64,000 nt of DNA from Tessaracoccus massiliensis (GCF_000826065.2 NZ_LN623539.1:150914-214913), one strand, 5' to 3'. Shown: positions 23,290 through 32,624, counted from the stretch's first letter. The notes: a model not told the origin generated them from the letters alone. A program made the numbers and translations.

Positions 23290-23330
23290 GCAAAGTCGCG
23301 TCGTCCCGTTTCGGGGCGACGCGACTTTGC
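23290..23330 (+). terminator. Strong hairpin between pstS and pstC
   Basis: An 18-bp stem (23290-23307 with 23313-23330, one G-U type mismatch) and the loop GTTTC. No T-run follows, so it looks like a partial terminator or an RNA 3-prime stabiliser that separates high pstS from lower pstCAB expression. Confidence 0.75.
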
Positions 23331-23387
23331 CGGATCAGGGCAGGTAATCTGCCAACCGCTACCCTCGTTTTCGATTCAGGAGCGCCC

Positions 23388-24377
23388 ATGTCGGCAACGG
23401 ATGCACCCGAAGCCCCACAGACGGACACCAGGCCGGATTCCGATTCCCATTCGCTGCAGCGCAGCGCCAAGCGCTTCGGCGATTCCTTCTTCCGGTGGCT
23501 CTCCACCGGATCAGGCATTCTGATCCTGGTCATCCTCGCGGCTGTCGCCGCCTTCCTCGTGGGTCTGGCGCTGCCCGCCCTCCTGGCAGATCCGGAGACG
23601 TTCCAGTTCAACCGCGGCGAAAGCTTCTGGTCCTACGTGCTGCCGTTCGCCTTCGGCACCATGTGGTCGGCCATCCTTGCAATGCTCATGGCCGTGCCGG
23701 TCGCCGTCGGCATCGCGCTGTACCTGACGCACTACGCTCCGAAGCGGGTGGCGTCGTCGTTCGGCTACATCATCGACCTCCTGGCGGCCGTACCCTCCGT
23801 GGTGTTCGGCCTGTGGGGCATCGCGGTGCTGGCGCCGGCCATGCGCCCGCTGTTCCTGTGGCTCAACGACAACTTCGCCTGGATCACGCTGTTCAGCGGA
23901 CAGGTCTCCGGCACCGGCCGCACCATCTTCACCGCCTCCGTGGTGCTGGCCGTGATGATCCTGCCGATCATCACCGCCATCTCCCGCGAGGTGTTTCTGC
24001 AGACGCCGAAACTGCACGAGGAGGCCTCCCTTGCGCTGGGCGCCACCCGGTGGGAGATGATCAGGCAGGCCGTGATCCCCTTCGGCACCCCCGGCATCAT
24101 CTCCGCCTGCATGCTGGGCCTCGGCCGCGCGCTGGGCGAGACGATGGCCGTGGCCATGGTGCTGTCCGGCTCCGGCGTGATCACGTTCAAGGTGCTGACC
24201 AGCCAGAACCCCAACACCATCGCGGCCAACATCGCGCAGTCCTTCCCCGAGGCGCACGACATCGGCCGTAACCAGCTCATCGCCACCGGCCTGGTGCTGT
24301 TCATCATCACCCTGGCCGTCAACATGACCGCGCGCTGGATTATCAACCGCCGCAAGGAATTCTCGGGAGCCAACTGA
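23388..24377 (+). CDS. pstC: Phosphate ABC transporter permease PstC
   Basis: One of two membrane subunits of the high-affinity phosphate importer. It is 329 residues with about six spans (first near residues 38-62) and the permease loop EEASLALGATRWEMIRQAVIPFGTPGI that contacts PstB. AVPSVVFGLWG is typical of PstC. It overlaps pstA at TGATG. Confidence 0.95.
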   Translation: MSATDAPEAPQTDTRPDSDSHSLQRSAKRFGDSFFRWLSTGSGILILVILAAVAAFLVGLALPALLADPETFQFNRGESFWSYVLPFAFGTMWSAILAMLMAVPVAVGIALYLTHYAPKRVASSFGYIIDLLAAVPSVVFGLWGIAVLAPAMRPLFLWLNDNFAWITLFSGQVSGTGRTIFTASVVLAVMILPIITAISREVFLQTPKLHEEASLALGATRWEMIRQAVIPFGTPGIISACMLGLGRALGETMAVAMVLSGSGVITFKVLTSQNPNTIAANIAQSFPEAHDIGRNQLIATGLVLFIITLAVNMTARWIINRRKEFSGAN

Positions 24378-25471
24378 TGAGCAGCACCATGACCACCTCC
24401 CCCTCGCCGCTCAAGGGCGGCGCCACGAAGATGAACTCCCTCACCGCGGGTCAGCTGCCGAAGTACACCGGTCTGTCCACGCTGGTGGTCTCCGTGGCGG
24501 TCGCGGCGGGCCTGCTGGCCCTGCTGCAGTCGGCCAACGTCGCCAGCGTCGTCATCGTCGGCGCGCTTCTGTTCCTGGCCGCCATGTTCGTGTTGTCGGC
24601 CGCGGTCGAAGGCCCCAGGAAGGCCAAGGACCGCCTCGCGAAGTACATCGTCACCGGCTTCTTCCTGGTGGCGCTGGTGCCGCTGATCTCGGTGATCTGG
24701 GGCACCATCGTCAACGGCCTGGACCGCTTCGACGGCACGTTCTTCAGCTGGTCGATGCGCAACGTTCTGGGCGAGGGCGGCGGCGCCATCCACGCCATCT
24801 GGGGCACGCTGATCGTGACGGGTATCGCCACGCTGATCTCGGTGCCGATCGGCCTGATGACGGCCATCTACCTGGTGGAGTACGCCCAGAACGGCAAGCT
24901 CGGCGCGGGCATCCGCTTCTTCGTCGACGTGATGACCGGCATCCCCTCCATCGTGGCGGGCCTGTTCGCCTACACGATGTTCTCGATGATCTTCGGGGCC
25001 GGGCACAAATCGGGCCTGTCGGGCGCCGTCGCGCTGTCCATCCTGATGATCCCGACGGTGGTGCGTTCCACCGAGGAGATGCTGCGCATCGTGCCCAACG
25101 AGCTGCGCGAGGCCTCCTACGCCCTGGGCGTGCCGAAGTGGCGCACCATCCTCAAGGTGGTGCTGCCTACGTCGATTGCCGGCATCATCACCGGCGTCGT
25201 GCTGGCCATCGCCCGCGTCATCGGCGAGACGGCCCCGCTGCTGGTGACGGCGTCGATCACGTCGTCGATGAACTTGGATCCGTCCAACCACCCGATGGCC
25301 ACCCTGCCGGTGTTCGTGTACAACCAGTACATGTACGCCCCCGGCATCGACACCGCGGCCTACCATGCGCGCGCATGGGCCGGCGCGCTCACCCTCATTC
25401 TGATCGTTATGGGATTGAACGCCATCGGGCGCTTCATCGCCTGGAAGTTCGCCCCCAAGGCCGGACGCTGA
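24377..25471 (+). CDS. pstA: Phosphate ABC transporter permease PstA
   Basis: The second phosphate permease subunit. It is 364 residues. Compared with shorter PstA proteins it has an extra N-terminal hydrophobic pair (residues about 30-75). The core has YLVEYAQNGKLGAGIRFFVDVMTGIPSIVAGLF and the ATPase-contact loop LREASYALGVPKWRTILKVVLPTSIAGI. It is translationally coupled to pstC, with an 18-bp gap to pstB. Confidence 0.95.
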   Translation: MSSTMTTSPSPLKGGATKMNSLTAGQLPKYTGLSTLVVSVAVAAGLLALLQSANVASVVIVGALLFLAAMFVLSAAVEGPRKAKDRLAKYIVTGFFLVALVPLISVIWGTIVNGLDRFDGTFFSWSMRNVLGEGGGAIHAIWGTLIVTGIATLISVPIGLMTAIYLVEYAQNGKLGAGIRFFVDVMTGIPSIVAGLFAYTMFSMIFGAGHKSGLSGAVALSILMIPTVVRSTEEMLRIVPNELREASYALGVPKWRTILKVVLPTSIAGIITGVVLAIARVIGETAPLLVTASITSSMNLDPSNHPMATLPVFVYNQYMYAPGIDTAAYHARAWAGALTLILIVMGLNAIGRFIAWKFAPKAGR

Positions 25472-25489
25472 CCGAAGGAACACTGAGAC

Positions 25490-26269
25490 ATGTCAAAGCG
25501 TATTGAGATCAAGGATCTTGACATCTACTACGGCAAGTTCCATGCCGTGAAGTCGGTCAACATGACCATCGAGCCCCGCGCCGTGACGGCGTTCATCGGC
25601 TCCTCCGGTTGCGGCAAGTCCACCGTGCTGCGTTCCCTGAACCGCATGCACGAGGTCATCCCCGGCGCCTACGTCGACGGCGAGGTGCTGCTCGACGGCG
25701 CAGATCTGTACGCCGCCAACGTCGACCCGGTGCGCGTGCGCCGCCAGGTGGGCATGGTGTTCCAGCGGCCCAACCCGTTCCCCACCATGTCGATCAAGGA
25801 GAACATCCTGGCCGGTGTGCGGCTGAACAACGCCCGTATCTCCCGCAAGGAGGCCGACGAGCTGGTGGAGACGTCGCTGCGCGGCGCGAACCTGTGGAAC
25901 GAGGTCAAGGACCGCCTCGACCGCCCGGGCTCCGGCCTCTCCGGCGGCCAGCAGCAGCGCCTGTGCATCGCCCGCGCCATCGCGGTGCAGCCAGATGTCA
26001 TCCTGATGGACGAGCCCTGCTCGGCGCTTGACCCGATCTCCACTTTGGCGATCGAGGAGCTGATCAAGCAGCTCAAGGAGGACTACACCGTCGTGATCGT
26101 GACGCACAACATGCAGCAGGCCGCGCGTGTGTCGGACCAGACGGCGTTCTTCAACCTCAAGGCGCACGGCCAGCCCGGCGAGCTGATCGAGATGGGCCCC
26201 ACCGAGAAGATCTTCCACAACCCGGAGCAGAAGGCCACGGAGGATTACATTACCGGCCGCTTCGGCTGA
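25490..26269 (+). CDS. pstB: Phosphate ABC transporter ATPase PstB
   Basis: The ATPase of the phosphate importer. It is 259 residues. Walker [14 protein letters not shown]-loop [17 protein letters not shown] (the RPNPFP form is PstB-specific), signature [14 protein letters not shown], Walker [13 protein letters not shown] and the H-loop IVTHNMQQA are all intact. It ends the pst operon. No phoU gene follows here. Confidence 0.97.
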   Translation: MSKRIEIKDLDIYYGKFHAVKSVNMTIEPRAVTAFIGSSGCGKSTVLRSLNRMHEVIPGAYVDGEVLLDGADLYAANVDPVRVRRQVGMVFQRPNPFPTMSIKENILAGVRLNNARISRKEADELVETSLRGANLWNEVKDRLDRPGSGLSGGQQQRLCIARAIAVQPDVILMDEPCSALDPISTLAIEELIKQLKEDYTVVIVTHNMQQAARVSDQTAFFNLKAHGQPGELIEMGPTEKIFHNPEQKATEDYITGRFG

Positions 26270-26286
26270 TCCCTGCACCCGCAACA

Positions 26287-26318
26287 GCAACGGCGTCGCC
26301 CTCGGGCTGCGCCGTTGC
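26287..26318 (+). terminator. Hairpin after pstB
   Basis: Inverted repeat GCAACGGCG (26287-26295) / CGCCGTTGC (26310-26318) with a 14-base loop. It is a probable end of the pst transcript, with no clear T-run. Confidence 0.6.
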
Positions 26319-26358
26319 GCTGTCACCGCCCACCGTCGCAGGTGAGTAGGCTCGGGGC

Positions 26359-27285
26359 ATGACTCGCTGTTCGATGGAGTGGTCCCGGGCGGACCTTCCC
26401 GCCTGGGGCACGGCCGCGCGCGCGGACTTCTTCATCTGCCTCGAGGTGCCGGGCCCCTGGGGGCCCAAGGCCGCGACTGAGGCGCGCTTGCTCAACCCCA
26501 CCGTCGGCCGGGAGCTCGAGGACACCATCGCCCGGTTGGGCGGGAGGCTGCTGCTGATCCGGCATCCGGAGCGCCGCACCATCGGCGACGCCCCGCTGGC
26601 CATGCTCGTCTCGGGTGGCTTCCCGGACGGCGGCTGGCTGCGCCGCTTCGAACTCAACGCCCCGGAAGAGGCTCTGGCCTGGGTGCGCGACTGCGGTGCC
26701 GACGGCGTGCCCGCCGGCGACGACGGTGGCGCGGCCATGCTGGTGTGCAGCCATGCCCGGCGCGACCAGTGCTGCGCTCTCGCGGGCCGCCCCGTCCTCG
26801 CCGCGCTCACCCGGGAGGCCGGCCCCGCCCACATCTGGGAGTCCTCCCATCTGGGCGGCCACCGGTTCGCGCCCACCATGCTGCTCCTTCCCACCGGCCA
26901 GGTGCTGGGCCGCCTCAACCCGGTGGCCGCGATCAGCGCCTACCGCGCCGCGGAGGACCGTGCCCTGTGGCCGGGCGGCGCCAGGAAGGACCGCGGACGC
27001 TCCCATCTTTCCCCGCAGCAGCAGGCCGCCGAGGCGTGGGCGCTGGCCGAATGGGGGCACCGCGGCGAGCCACCCCACCCCGACACCGCAGGCATCTCTC
27101 TGGCGCCGGTCCCCGCCGTCGAGGTCTCCAGCGAACTGGTCGACGACCGGCAGGTGCGCGTGCGCCTGGGCGCGTGGGAGGTCTGCGTCGAGGTGGACAA
27201 GGTCACCGCCGACGGCGAGGCCCCCGTCAGTTGCGGCAAGCCTCCGGAGCCCCTGGCCTACTGGCGCGTCTCCCCTCAGTTGTGA
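26359..27285 (+). CDS. Sucrase/ferredoxin-like family protein
   Basis: A 308-residue protein of the sucrase/ferredoxin-like group (thioredoxin-like ferredoxin fold). Cysteine/histidine motifs are CSHARRDQCCALAGRPVL (near residue 132) and HIWESSHLGGHRFAPTMLLLPTG (near 160), which could hold a [2Fe-2S] cluster. Despite the name, family members have no proven sucrase role that I can rely on. The C-terminal 80 residues form a less conserved domain. Stand-alone gene between pst and the P-type ATPase. Confidence 0.8.
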   Translation: MTRCSMEWSRADLPAWGTAARADFFICLEVPGPWGPKAATEARLLNPTVGRELEDTIARLGGRLLLIRHPERRTIGDAPLAMLVSGGFPDGGWLRRFELNAPEEALAWVRDCGADGVPAGDDGGAAMLVCSHARRDQCCALAGRPVLAALTREAGPAHIWESSHLGGHRFAPTMLLLPTGQVLGRLNPVAAISAYRAAEDRALWPGGARKDRGRSHLSPQQQAAEAWALAEWGHRGEPPHPDTAGISLAPVPAVEVSSELVDDRQVRVRLGAWEVCVEVDKVTADGEAPVSCGKPPEPLAYWRVSPQL

Positions 27286-27310
27286 TCTGAGCCGCCCGGC
27301 CCCGGCCGGG

Positions 27311-27329
27311 TTAGCTAAGCCTCACCTTG
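27311..27329. promoter_or_regulatory. DtxR/IdeR-like iron box
   Basis: TTAGCTAAGCCTCACCTTG keeps about 13-14 of 19 positions of the TTAGGTTAGSCTAACCTAA consensus. It lies about 37 bp before the likely ATG (27366) of the metal P-type ATPase, where a bound iron-repressor would cover the promoter. Confidence 0.6.
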
Positions 27330-27365
27330 ATTGAACATTTCGTTCTAATGGCGAAGACTGGAGCC

Positions 27366-29270
27366 ATGTTGGGGTTCATCAGGCGTTATCCACTTGTCGC
27401 AGCGACGCTGGCGGTCCTCGCCCTCGTGCTCACGCTCTATTTCACCGGGTACACCACACCCGCGCAGTGGATCGGCACGGCCTACGTGGTGTTCATCATC
27501 GCGCTGACCGCCGTCGACATGGTCAAAGACATCATGCGCGGCCATTACGGCCTCGACATCCTCGCCGTCGTGGCCATGGGGGCAGCCATCGCCGTGGGCG
27601 AGTACATCGCCGCCATGATCGTGGTGCTCATGCTCAGCGGCGGCGAGGCACTGGAGGACTTCGCGGAGTCCAGAGCCGCCCGCGACCTCGACGCCCTCCT
27701 CAAGCGCGCACCCGACACCGCCCACCGCCTCTCCTCCGCCGACGCGGACGCCGCCGTCACCGAGATTCCGGTCGCCGAGGTGCAGCCCGGCGACCTCCTC
27801 CTCGTCAAGCCCGCCCAGGTGGTGCCCGTCGACGGCGAACTCCTCACCGCGGAGGCCACCTTCGACGAGTCGTCGCTGACCGGCGAATCCCTCCCCGTCA
27901 CGAAGACCGACGGCGACGCGGTGATGTCCGGCTCCCTCAACGGGGAGCGGGCCGTGCGGATCCGGGCCACCGCCACCGCGGAGCACTCTCAGTACCAGCA
28001 GATCATCGCCCTGGTGACGCAGGCGGAGGAGGCCAAGGCGCCCACCGTGCGAGTGGCCGACCGCTACGCCATCCCGTTCACGGTGGTCTCACTGCTGATC
28101 GCGGGGCTCGCCTGGTACCTGTCAGGCGACCCGGTCCGCTTCGCCGCCGTCCTCGTCCTGGCCACCCCGTGCCCGCTGCTGATCGCGGCGCCGGTGGCCT
28201 TCATGGGCGGGATGAGCGCCTCGGCCCGCTCCGGCATCATCGTCAAGGGCGGAGCCACCCTCGAGGCGCTGGCGCGGGCCAGATCGGCCGCGTTCGACAA
28301 GACCGGCACCCTGACCCACGGCGAGCCCGAACTGGTCGAGGTGATCCCCGCCAACGGCACCTCTCCCGACGAGTTGCTGCGGCTCGCCGCGTCCGCCGAG
28401 CAGTACTCCTCCCACGTCCTGGCCCGCGGCATCATCGACACCGCCCGGGAGCAGGGCCTCCAGTTGAGCGCAGCGCAGGATGCGGAGGAGTTCGCCACCA
28501 ACGGCGTGCGCGCCACCATCGACGGCCGGCGCGTCGTCGTCGGCAAGCTCGCGTTCGTCCGCTCCGAAGACTCTACGGCCACCCAGGTCCCGCTCGATCC
28601 GGGCCAGACCTCGGTGGCGATCGCCATCGACGGCCGGTTCGCCGGCACGCTCCTGCTGGCCGATGCGCTGCGCGGCAACGCCGCCCGCACCGTCGAGCAG
28701 CTACGCCGCATGGGGCTGAGCGAGGTGGCCATGCTCACGGGCGATAACCGGGACACCGCCCGGGCGCTGGCTGCCGAGGCGGGGATCGACACCGTGCACG
28801 CCGAACTGCTGCCCGCCGACAAGGTGGAGCGGGTCCGCGCCATGCCCGGGCCGGTGATCATGGTGGGCGACGGCGTCAACGACGCCCCCGTGCTGGCCAC
28901 CGCAGACGTCGGCATCGCGATGGGCGCGCGCGGCTCGACGGCGGCCAGCGAATCCGCCGACGCCGTCATCGTGCGCGACGACGTGCAGCGCGTGCTCCGC
29001 GCCGTCCAGATCGGCCGGCACACCCACCGCGTGGCGCTGACCGCCATCTGGATCGGCATCGCCCTGTCCGTGGGCCTGATGCTCGTGGCGGCCTTCGGCT
29101 ACATCCCGCCGGTGGCCGGCGCGCTGGCGCAGGAGGTGGTGGATCTCGCCGCCATCGTCTACGCGCTCAGGGCGCTGACCGGCGGCGGCCCGGACACCGA
29201 TCAGCCGCAGGTCACCAAACCGACGGTGGACTTGAGCCGCAGCACCCGGGTGGCGGCGTCGAGCACCTGA
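27366..29270 (+). CDS. Heavy-metal P1B-type ATPase, no N-terminal metal domain
   Basis: A 634-residue metal efflux/transport pump. Landmarks: phosphatase loop SSLTGESLPVTK, the ion-path motif TPCPLLIAAPVAF (a CPL form of CPx), phosphorylated aspartate DKTGTLTHGEP, HxxSH-like segment, LTGDNRDTARALA and VGDGVNDAPVLATADVGIAMG. It lacks a heavy-metal-associated N-terminal domain and C-terminal cysteine/histidine tails, so metal specificity is open; the iron-type operator upstream suggests Fe, Co or Mn. ATG 27366 has GGAG seven bases before it. The 3-prime end overlaps the convergent GH3 gene by 70 bp. Confidence 0.88.
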   Translation: MLGFIRRYPLVAATLAVLALVLTLYFTGYTTPAQWIGTAYVVFIIALTAVDMVKDIMRGHYGLDILAVVAMGAAIAVGEYIAAMIVVLMLSGGEALEDFAESRAARDLDALLKRAPDTAHRLSSADADAAVTEIPVAEVQPGDLLLVKPAQVVPVDGELLTAEATFDESSLTGESLPVTKTDGDAVMSGSLNGERAVRIRATATAEHSQYQQIIALVTQAEEAKAPTVRVADRYAIPFTVVSLLIAGLAWYLSGDPVRFAAVLVLATPCPLLIAAPVAFMGGMSASARSGIIVKGGATLEALARARSAAFDKTGTLTHGEPELVEVIPANGTSPDELLRLAASAEQYSSHVLARGIIDTAREQGLQLSAAQDAEEFATNGVRATIDGRRVVVGKLAFVRSEDSTATQVPLDPGQTSVAIAIDGRFAGTLLLADALRGNAARTVEQLRRMGLSEVAMLTGDNRDTARALAAEAGIDTVHAELLPADKVERVRAMPGPVIMVGDGVNDAPVLATADVGIAMGARGSTAASESADAVIVRDDVQRVLRAVQIGRHTHRVALTAIWIGIALSVGLMLVAAFGYIPPVAGALAQEVVDLAAIVYALRALTGGGPDTDQPQVTKPTVDLSRSTRVAASST

Positions 29271-30430
29271 GCCTCGAACGCCTCGTCGGCCGCCGCAGCG
29301 TCGAGCGTCGCGGTGACCATCTCCCGCATGATGCCGGGATTGGCGTTGATCACGATGTCACCGCCCGCCTCGATGAACCGCGCCGCGCGGTCCGCCGGAG
29401 CCACGGTCTTGACCGCCTCGGCGGCGCCCAGGTCGTCGGCGATGACCACGCCGTCGTAGCCCAGGTCCCCGCGCAGCAGGTCGGTGATGATGGCTGAGGA
29501 GAACACGCCCTCGTTGTCTGGATCGAGCTGCGTGAACACCGCCGAGGAGATCATCACGGAGTCCACACGGGCATCGATGGCGGCGCGGAAGGGCTCCAGG
29601 TGGGGCGAGTCGCGCGTCACGTCGTTGTCCTCCGCGGCGCCGAAGTCGGTGTTGGTGGTCACCTCGCCCAGGCCGGGGAAGTGTTTGACGGAGGTGGCCA
29701 CCCCGGCCTGCCGCATGCCGTCGATGAACGCGACCACCGATTCGGAGACCGCGGCCGGATCCGAGCCATAGTCGCGCTTGAGTTTCCCGATGGGTTCGTT
29801 GCTGGCGCGCTTGGCCTCCGGCACGATGTCGGCGACGGGGGCCAGGTCGTAGTGCACCCCCGCCATCTTGAGTTCGTTGGCCCAGTCGAACGCCGCGGCG
29901 GACAGATCCGCGGCTCCCATGGCGCCCTGGTCCCGGGCGGCGGGGATGGTGGAGAAGCCCTCCCCCTTCAGCCGCTGCACGCTGCCGCCCTCCTGGTCGA
30001 CGGCGACCAGCAGGGGTAGGCGCGCGGTGCCGAGGCTGCCCAACTCTGCGGTCAGGCGCCGGATGGCGGACGAGCCCGCGTCGGTGTTGCCCAGCAGCAC
30101 CACGGAACCGATCTTCGAATCCCGGATGGCCGATTGCGTGCGGGGATCCGCGCCCTTCGTGTTGACGCCCACCATGAACAGCTGGCCCACCTGCTCCTCG
30201 ATGGTCAACTCCTCGGCCATCACACGGCACGCGTCGGCCGCCGCGGTGGTCTCAGTGACCGCCTCCCCAGCGTCCGGGGTGGGGTCCTGGGCGGTGCGCC
30301 CAGAAGGCGACGGCGTCACGCTCTCGACGGCGGGCTCAGCCGAGCGGTACTGCGGCGGCACCAGCGGTTCCGTGGCGCAGGCCGACAGGCCCAACGCGGC
30401 CGCCCCCAGCAGGAGCAGCGCCCGCCTCAC
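29201..30430 (-). CDS. Glycoside hydrolase family 3 lipoprotein (NagZ-like)
   Basis: A 409-residue exported beta-N-acetylhexosaminidase-type GH3 protein. Lipobox LGLSACATE (cysteine at about residue 18), a Pro/Thr linker, then the GH3 N-terminal barrel: LLVAVDQEGGSVQRLKGEGFSTIPAARD, VHYDLAPVADIVPE, and the signature TSVKHFPGLGEVTTNTDFG with the catalytic His loop. VVIADDLGAAEAV contains the nucleophile aspartate region. A role in peptidoglycan turnover is a family inference. GTG start overlaps the mycothione reductase stop (GTGA). Confidence 0.9.
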   Translation of the reverse strand: MRRALLLLGAAALGLSACATEPLVPPQYRSAEPAVESVTPSPSGRTAQDPTPDAGEAVTETTAAADACRVMAEELTIEEQVGQLFMVGVNTKGADPRTQSAIRDSKIGSVVLLGNTDAGSSAIRRLTAELGSLGTARLPLLVAVDQEGGSVQRLKGEGFSTIPAARDQGAMGAADLSAAAFDWANELKMAGVHYDLAPVADIVPEAKRASNEPIGKLKRDYGSDPAAVSESVVAFIDGMRQAGVATSVKHFPGLGEVTTNTDFGAAEDNDVTRDSPHLEPFRAAIDARVDSVMISSAVFTQLDPDNEGVFSSAIITDLLRGDLGYDGVVIADDLGAAEAVKTVAPADRAARFIEAGGDIVINANPGIMREMVTATLDAAAADEAFEAQVLDAATRVLRLKSTVGLVTCG

Positions 30431-31830
30431 TGCTGGGCCTCCGCCCGCTGCGCCGCGACAAGCCCGAGCAGTGCGTTCTCGACCACCTCGGGCAGCGCGG
30501 GATGGATCCAGTACTGGCCCCGCGCCATCTCGTCTACCCGCTGCCCGAAGCTCATCGCCTGGATCAGCGGCTGGATCAGCGTGGGGGCCTGGGGCCCGAT
30601 GATGTGGGCGCCGAGCAGGTGGCCGTTGGTGGGGTCTGCCAGGAGCTTAACGAAGTGGCCCTCGTCCTCCAGCGCCCAGCCGTAGGCGACGTCCGCGTAG
30701 CGCTGGCGCGCACACACGTACGGGAGGCCCCACGCCTTGAGTTGCTCCTCGGTGGCGCCCACGGCCGCCACCTGGGGGTCGCTGAACACCGCGTGCGGCA
30801 CGTACCGGTGGTCGGTCTCGACGGGCTGGTCTGGGTGCAGCAGGTTGTGTTGCACGGTACGCATCTCGGCGTTGGCCACGTGCTTGAGCAGGTGGCCCGA
30901 GGACACGTCGCCGATGGCCCACACTCCGGTGGCGCTGGTGCGCTGCTGCGCGTCGACGCGGATCTGCCCCGTCTCGCGCATTTCGATCCCGCCGGCGGCT
31001 GGGTCGAGCGTGTCCGAGTTGCGCACCCGGCCCACCGCGACGAGCACGGCGTCGGCGAAGTACTCGTACTCGATGCCGTTGCGGTCCGTGGTCACGACGG
31101 TGACGCCGCCGTCACCGCTGTCCTCGAACGCGGAGAGCCGCTGGTTGAGCCGGATCTGCACGCGGCGGCCCAACTGGTTGGCGAACTGCTCGGAGATCTC
31201 AGCGTCGTGCCCGCGCAGCAGCACGTCGGAGCGGTTGATGAGCGTGACCTCCGTGCCGAGGGAGGCGAACACGTGCGCGAACTCGGTGGCGACGAAACCT
31301 CCGCCGAGGATGACCAGCCGCCTGGGCCGCTCGTCGATGCGCATGATGGTGTCCGACGTGTAGATGCGGTCGCGCACGTCGTCGATCCCGGGCACGTGGA
31401 GCTCCCGGGGCCGCGAACCGGTGGCGATCACGACCCGGTCTGCGCTGATCTGCGTGTCGCCGACCTGCAGGGTGCGGTCTCCGACGAAGCGGGCCTCGTC
31501 ACGGAAGACAGTCACGTTCTCAGAGCGCTCCCGCCAGTCCAGCCCACCGGCGGAGATCGGGTCGATGCGGCCGAAGATCCGGTCCCGGATGGCCTTCCAA
31601 TCCGAGCCCTTGTACTCCAGGTCGACGCCCAGGCGCGCCGCCTCCCTCGGGGCGGCCGCGAGGTCTGCGGGCAGCACGAACATCTTGGTGGGGATGCAGC
31701 CGCGGTTCAGACAGGTGCCGCCGAACGTCTCATCGCGGTCGATGAGGGCGATGTTCCACTTCTCGAAGCGTTCGTCGATGAGGGAGTTCCCGGAGCCTGA
31801 GCCGATGACGACGAGATCGAAATGCTGCAT
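30427..31830 (-). CDS. mtr: Mycothione reductase
   Basis: An NADPH-dependent flavoprotein disulfide reductase that keeps mycothiol reduced. It is about 467 residues from the ATG at 31830 (MQHFDLVVIGSGSGNS); an in-frame ATG at 31839 is possible. FAD motif GSGSGNS, redox pair GGTCLNRGCIPTKMF, NADPH motif VILGGGFVATEFAHVFASLG, GVWAIGDVSSGHLLKH and the C-terminal dyad YWIHPALPEVVENAL, which is diagnostic for this branch. With mshD it marks a mycothiol-using actinobacterium. Confidence 0.92.
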   Translation of the reverse strand: MQHFDLVVIGSGSGNSLIDERFEKWNIALIDRDETFGGTCLNRGCIPTKMFVLPADLAAAPREAARLGVDLEYKGSDWKAIRDRIFGRIDPISAGGLDWRERSENVTVFRDEARFVGDRTLQVGDTQISADRVVIATGSRPRELHVPGIDDVRDRIYTSDTIMRIDERPRRLVILGGGFVATEFAHVFASLGTEVTLINRSDVLLRGHDAEISEQFANQLGRRVQIRLNQRLSAFEDSGDGGVTVVTTDRNGIEYEYFADAVLVAVGRVRNSDTLDPAAGGIEMRETGQIRVDAQQRTSATGVWAIGDVSSGHLLKHVANAEMRTVQHNLLHPDQPVETDHRYVPHAVFSDPQVAAVGATEEQLKAWGLPYVCARQRYADVAYGWALEDEGHFVKLLADPTNGHLLGAHIIGPQAPTLIQPLIQAMSFGQRVDEMARGQYWIHPALPEVVENALLGLVAAQRAEAQQ

Positions 31831-31862
31831 GGCGCCCATTGTTCCATGCGTAAGGTAGGGGC

Positions 31863-32624
31863 ATGGACAACACCTGGGCTGTGGTTACCGGAGGCTCGAG
31901 CGGGCTGGGGGTCGCGTTCGCCGAGCGGCTCGCCGCAGAGGGTGCCGACATCTGGCTCGCCGCCCGTAGTGAGGACAGGATGCAGGAGGTCGCGCAACGC
32001 CTGGAGCACAACTACGGCGTGGCCACCCGGATCAGCTCCGTCGATCTCGCAGACGCCGGTGCCCGCGCTGATTTCGCCGCCGAGGTCGCCGAGGCCGGCG
32101 TGAGCCACCTCATCAACAACGCGGGCTTCGCGCAGCTCGGCGACTTCGCCGGGTCGGACCCGCGCCGGACCACAGAGATGCTCGAGCTCAACGTCGTGGC
32201 ACTCACCGAGCTGGTGCACGCGGTGCTGCCGGGCATGCGCCGCCGAGGCAGCGGTGCCATCATCAACGTCGCCTCCACCGCCGCGTTCCAGCCCACCCCC
32301 AGCATGACGGTCTACGCGGCGAGCAAGGCCTACGTCCTGCGCTTCAGCACGGGCCTGTGGCGCGAGCTCAAGGGCACCGGCGTGCGCGTGATCGCCAGCT
32401 GCCCCGGCCCCACCGAGACCGGCTTCTGGGAGGCGGCCGGCAACGACGCGGTGATGAAGCGCCGCCGCACGCCGGAGCAGGTCGTCGACGTGACCTTCGA
32501 GGCGCTGCACAAGGACAAGCCGTTCGTCATCGACGGCGCCGCCAACCGGGCGATGGCCTTCGCTACGCGCCTCGCCCCCATCGGCTTCCAGACGAAGATC
32601 GCGCAACTCATCACCACGCACTGA
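31863..32624 (+). CDS. Short-chain dehydrogenase/reductase
   Basis: A 253-residue NAD(P)-dependent oxidoreductase of the classical SDR type. Cofactor motif VTGGSSGLGVAFAERLA, HLINNAGFAQLG, serine in IINVASTAAFQPTPS, catalytic YAASKAYV, and PGPTETGFWEAAG. The substrate is unknown; the overall look is of the DltE/YqjQ-like subgroup. It is divergent from mycothione reductase with a 32-bp gap, so the promoters overlap. Confidence 0.9.
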   Translation: MDNTWAVVTGGSSGLGVAFAERLAAEGADIWLAARSEDRMQEVAQRLEHNYGVATRISSVDLADAGARADFAAEVAEAGVSHLINNAGFAQLGDFAGSDPRRTTEMLELNVVALTELVHAVLPGMRRRGSGAIINVASTAAFQPTPSMTVYAASKAYVLRFSTGLWRELKGTGVRVIASCPGPTETGFWEAAGNDAVMKRRRTPEQVVDVTFEALHKDKPFVIDGAANRAMAFATRLAPIGFQTKIAQLITTH

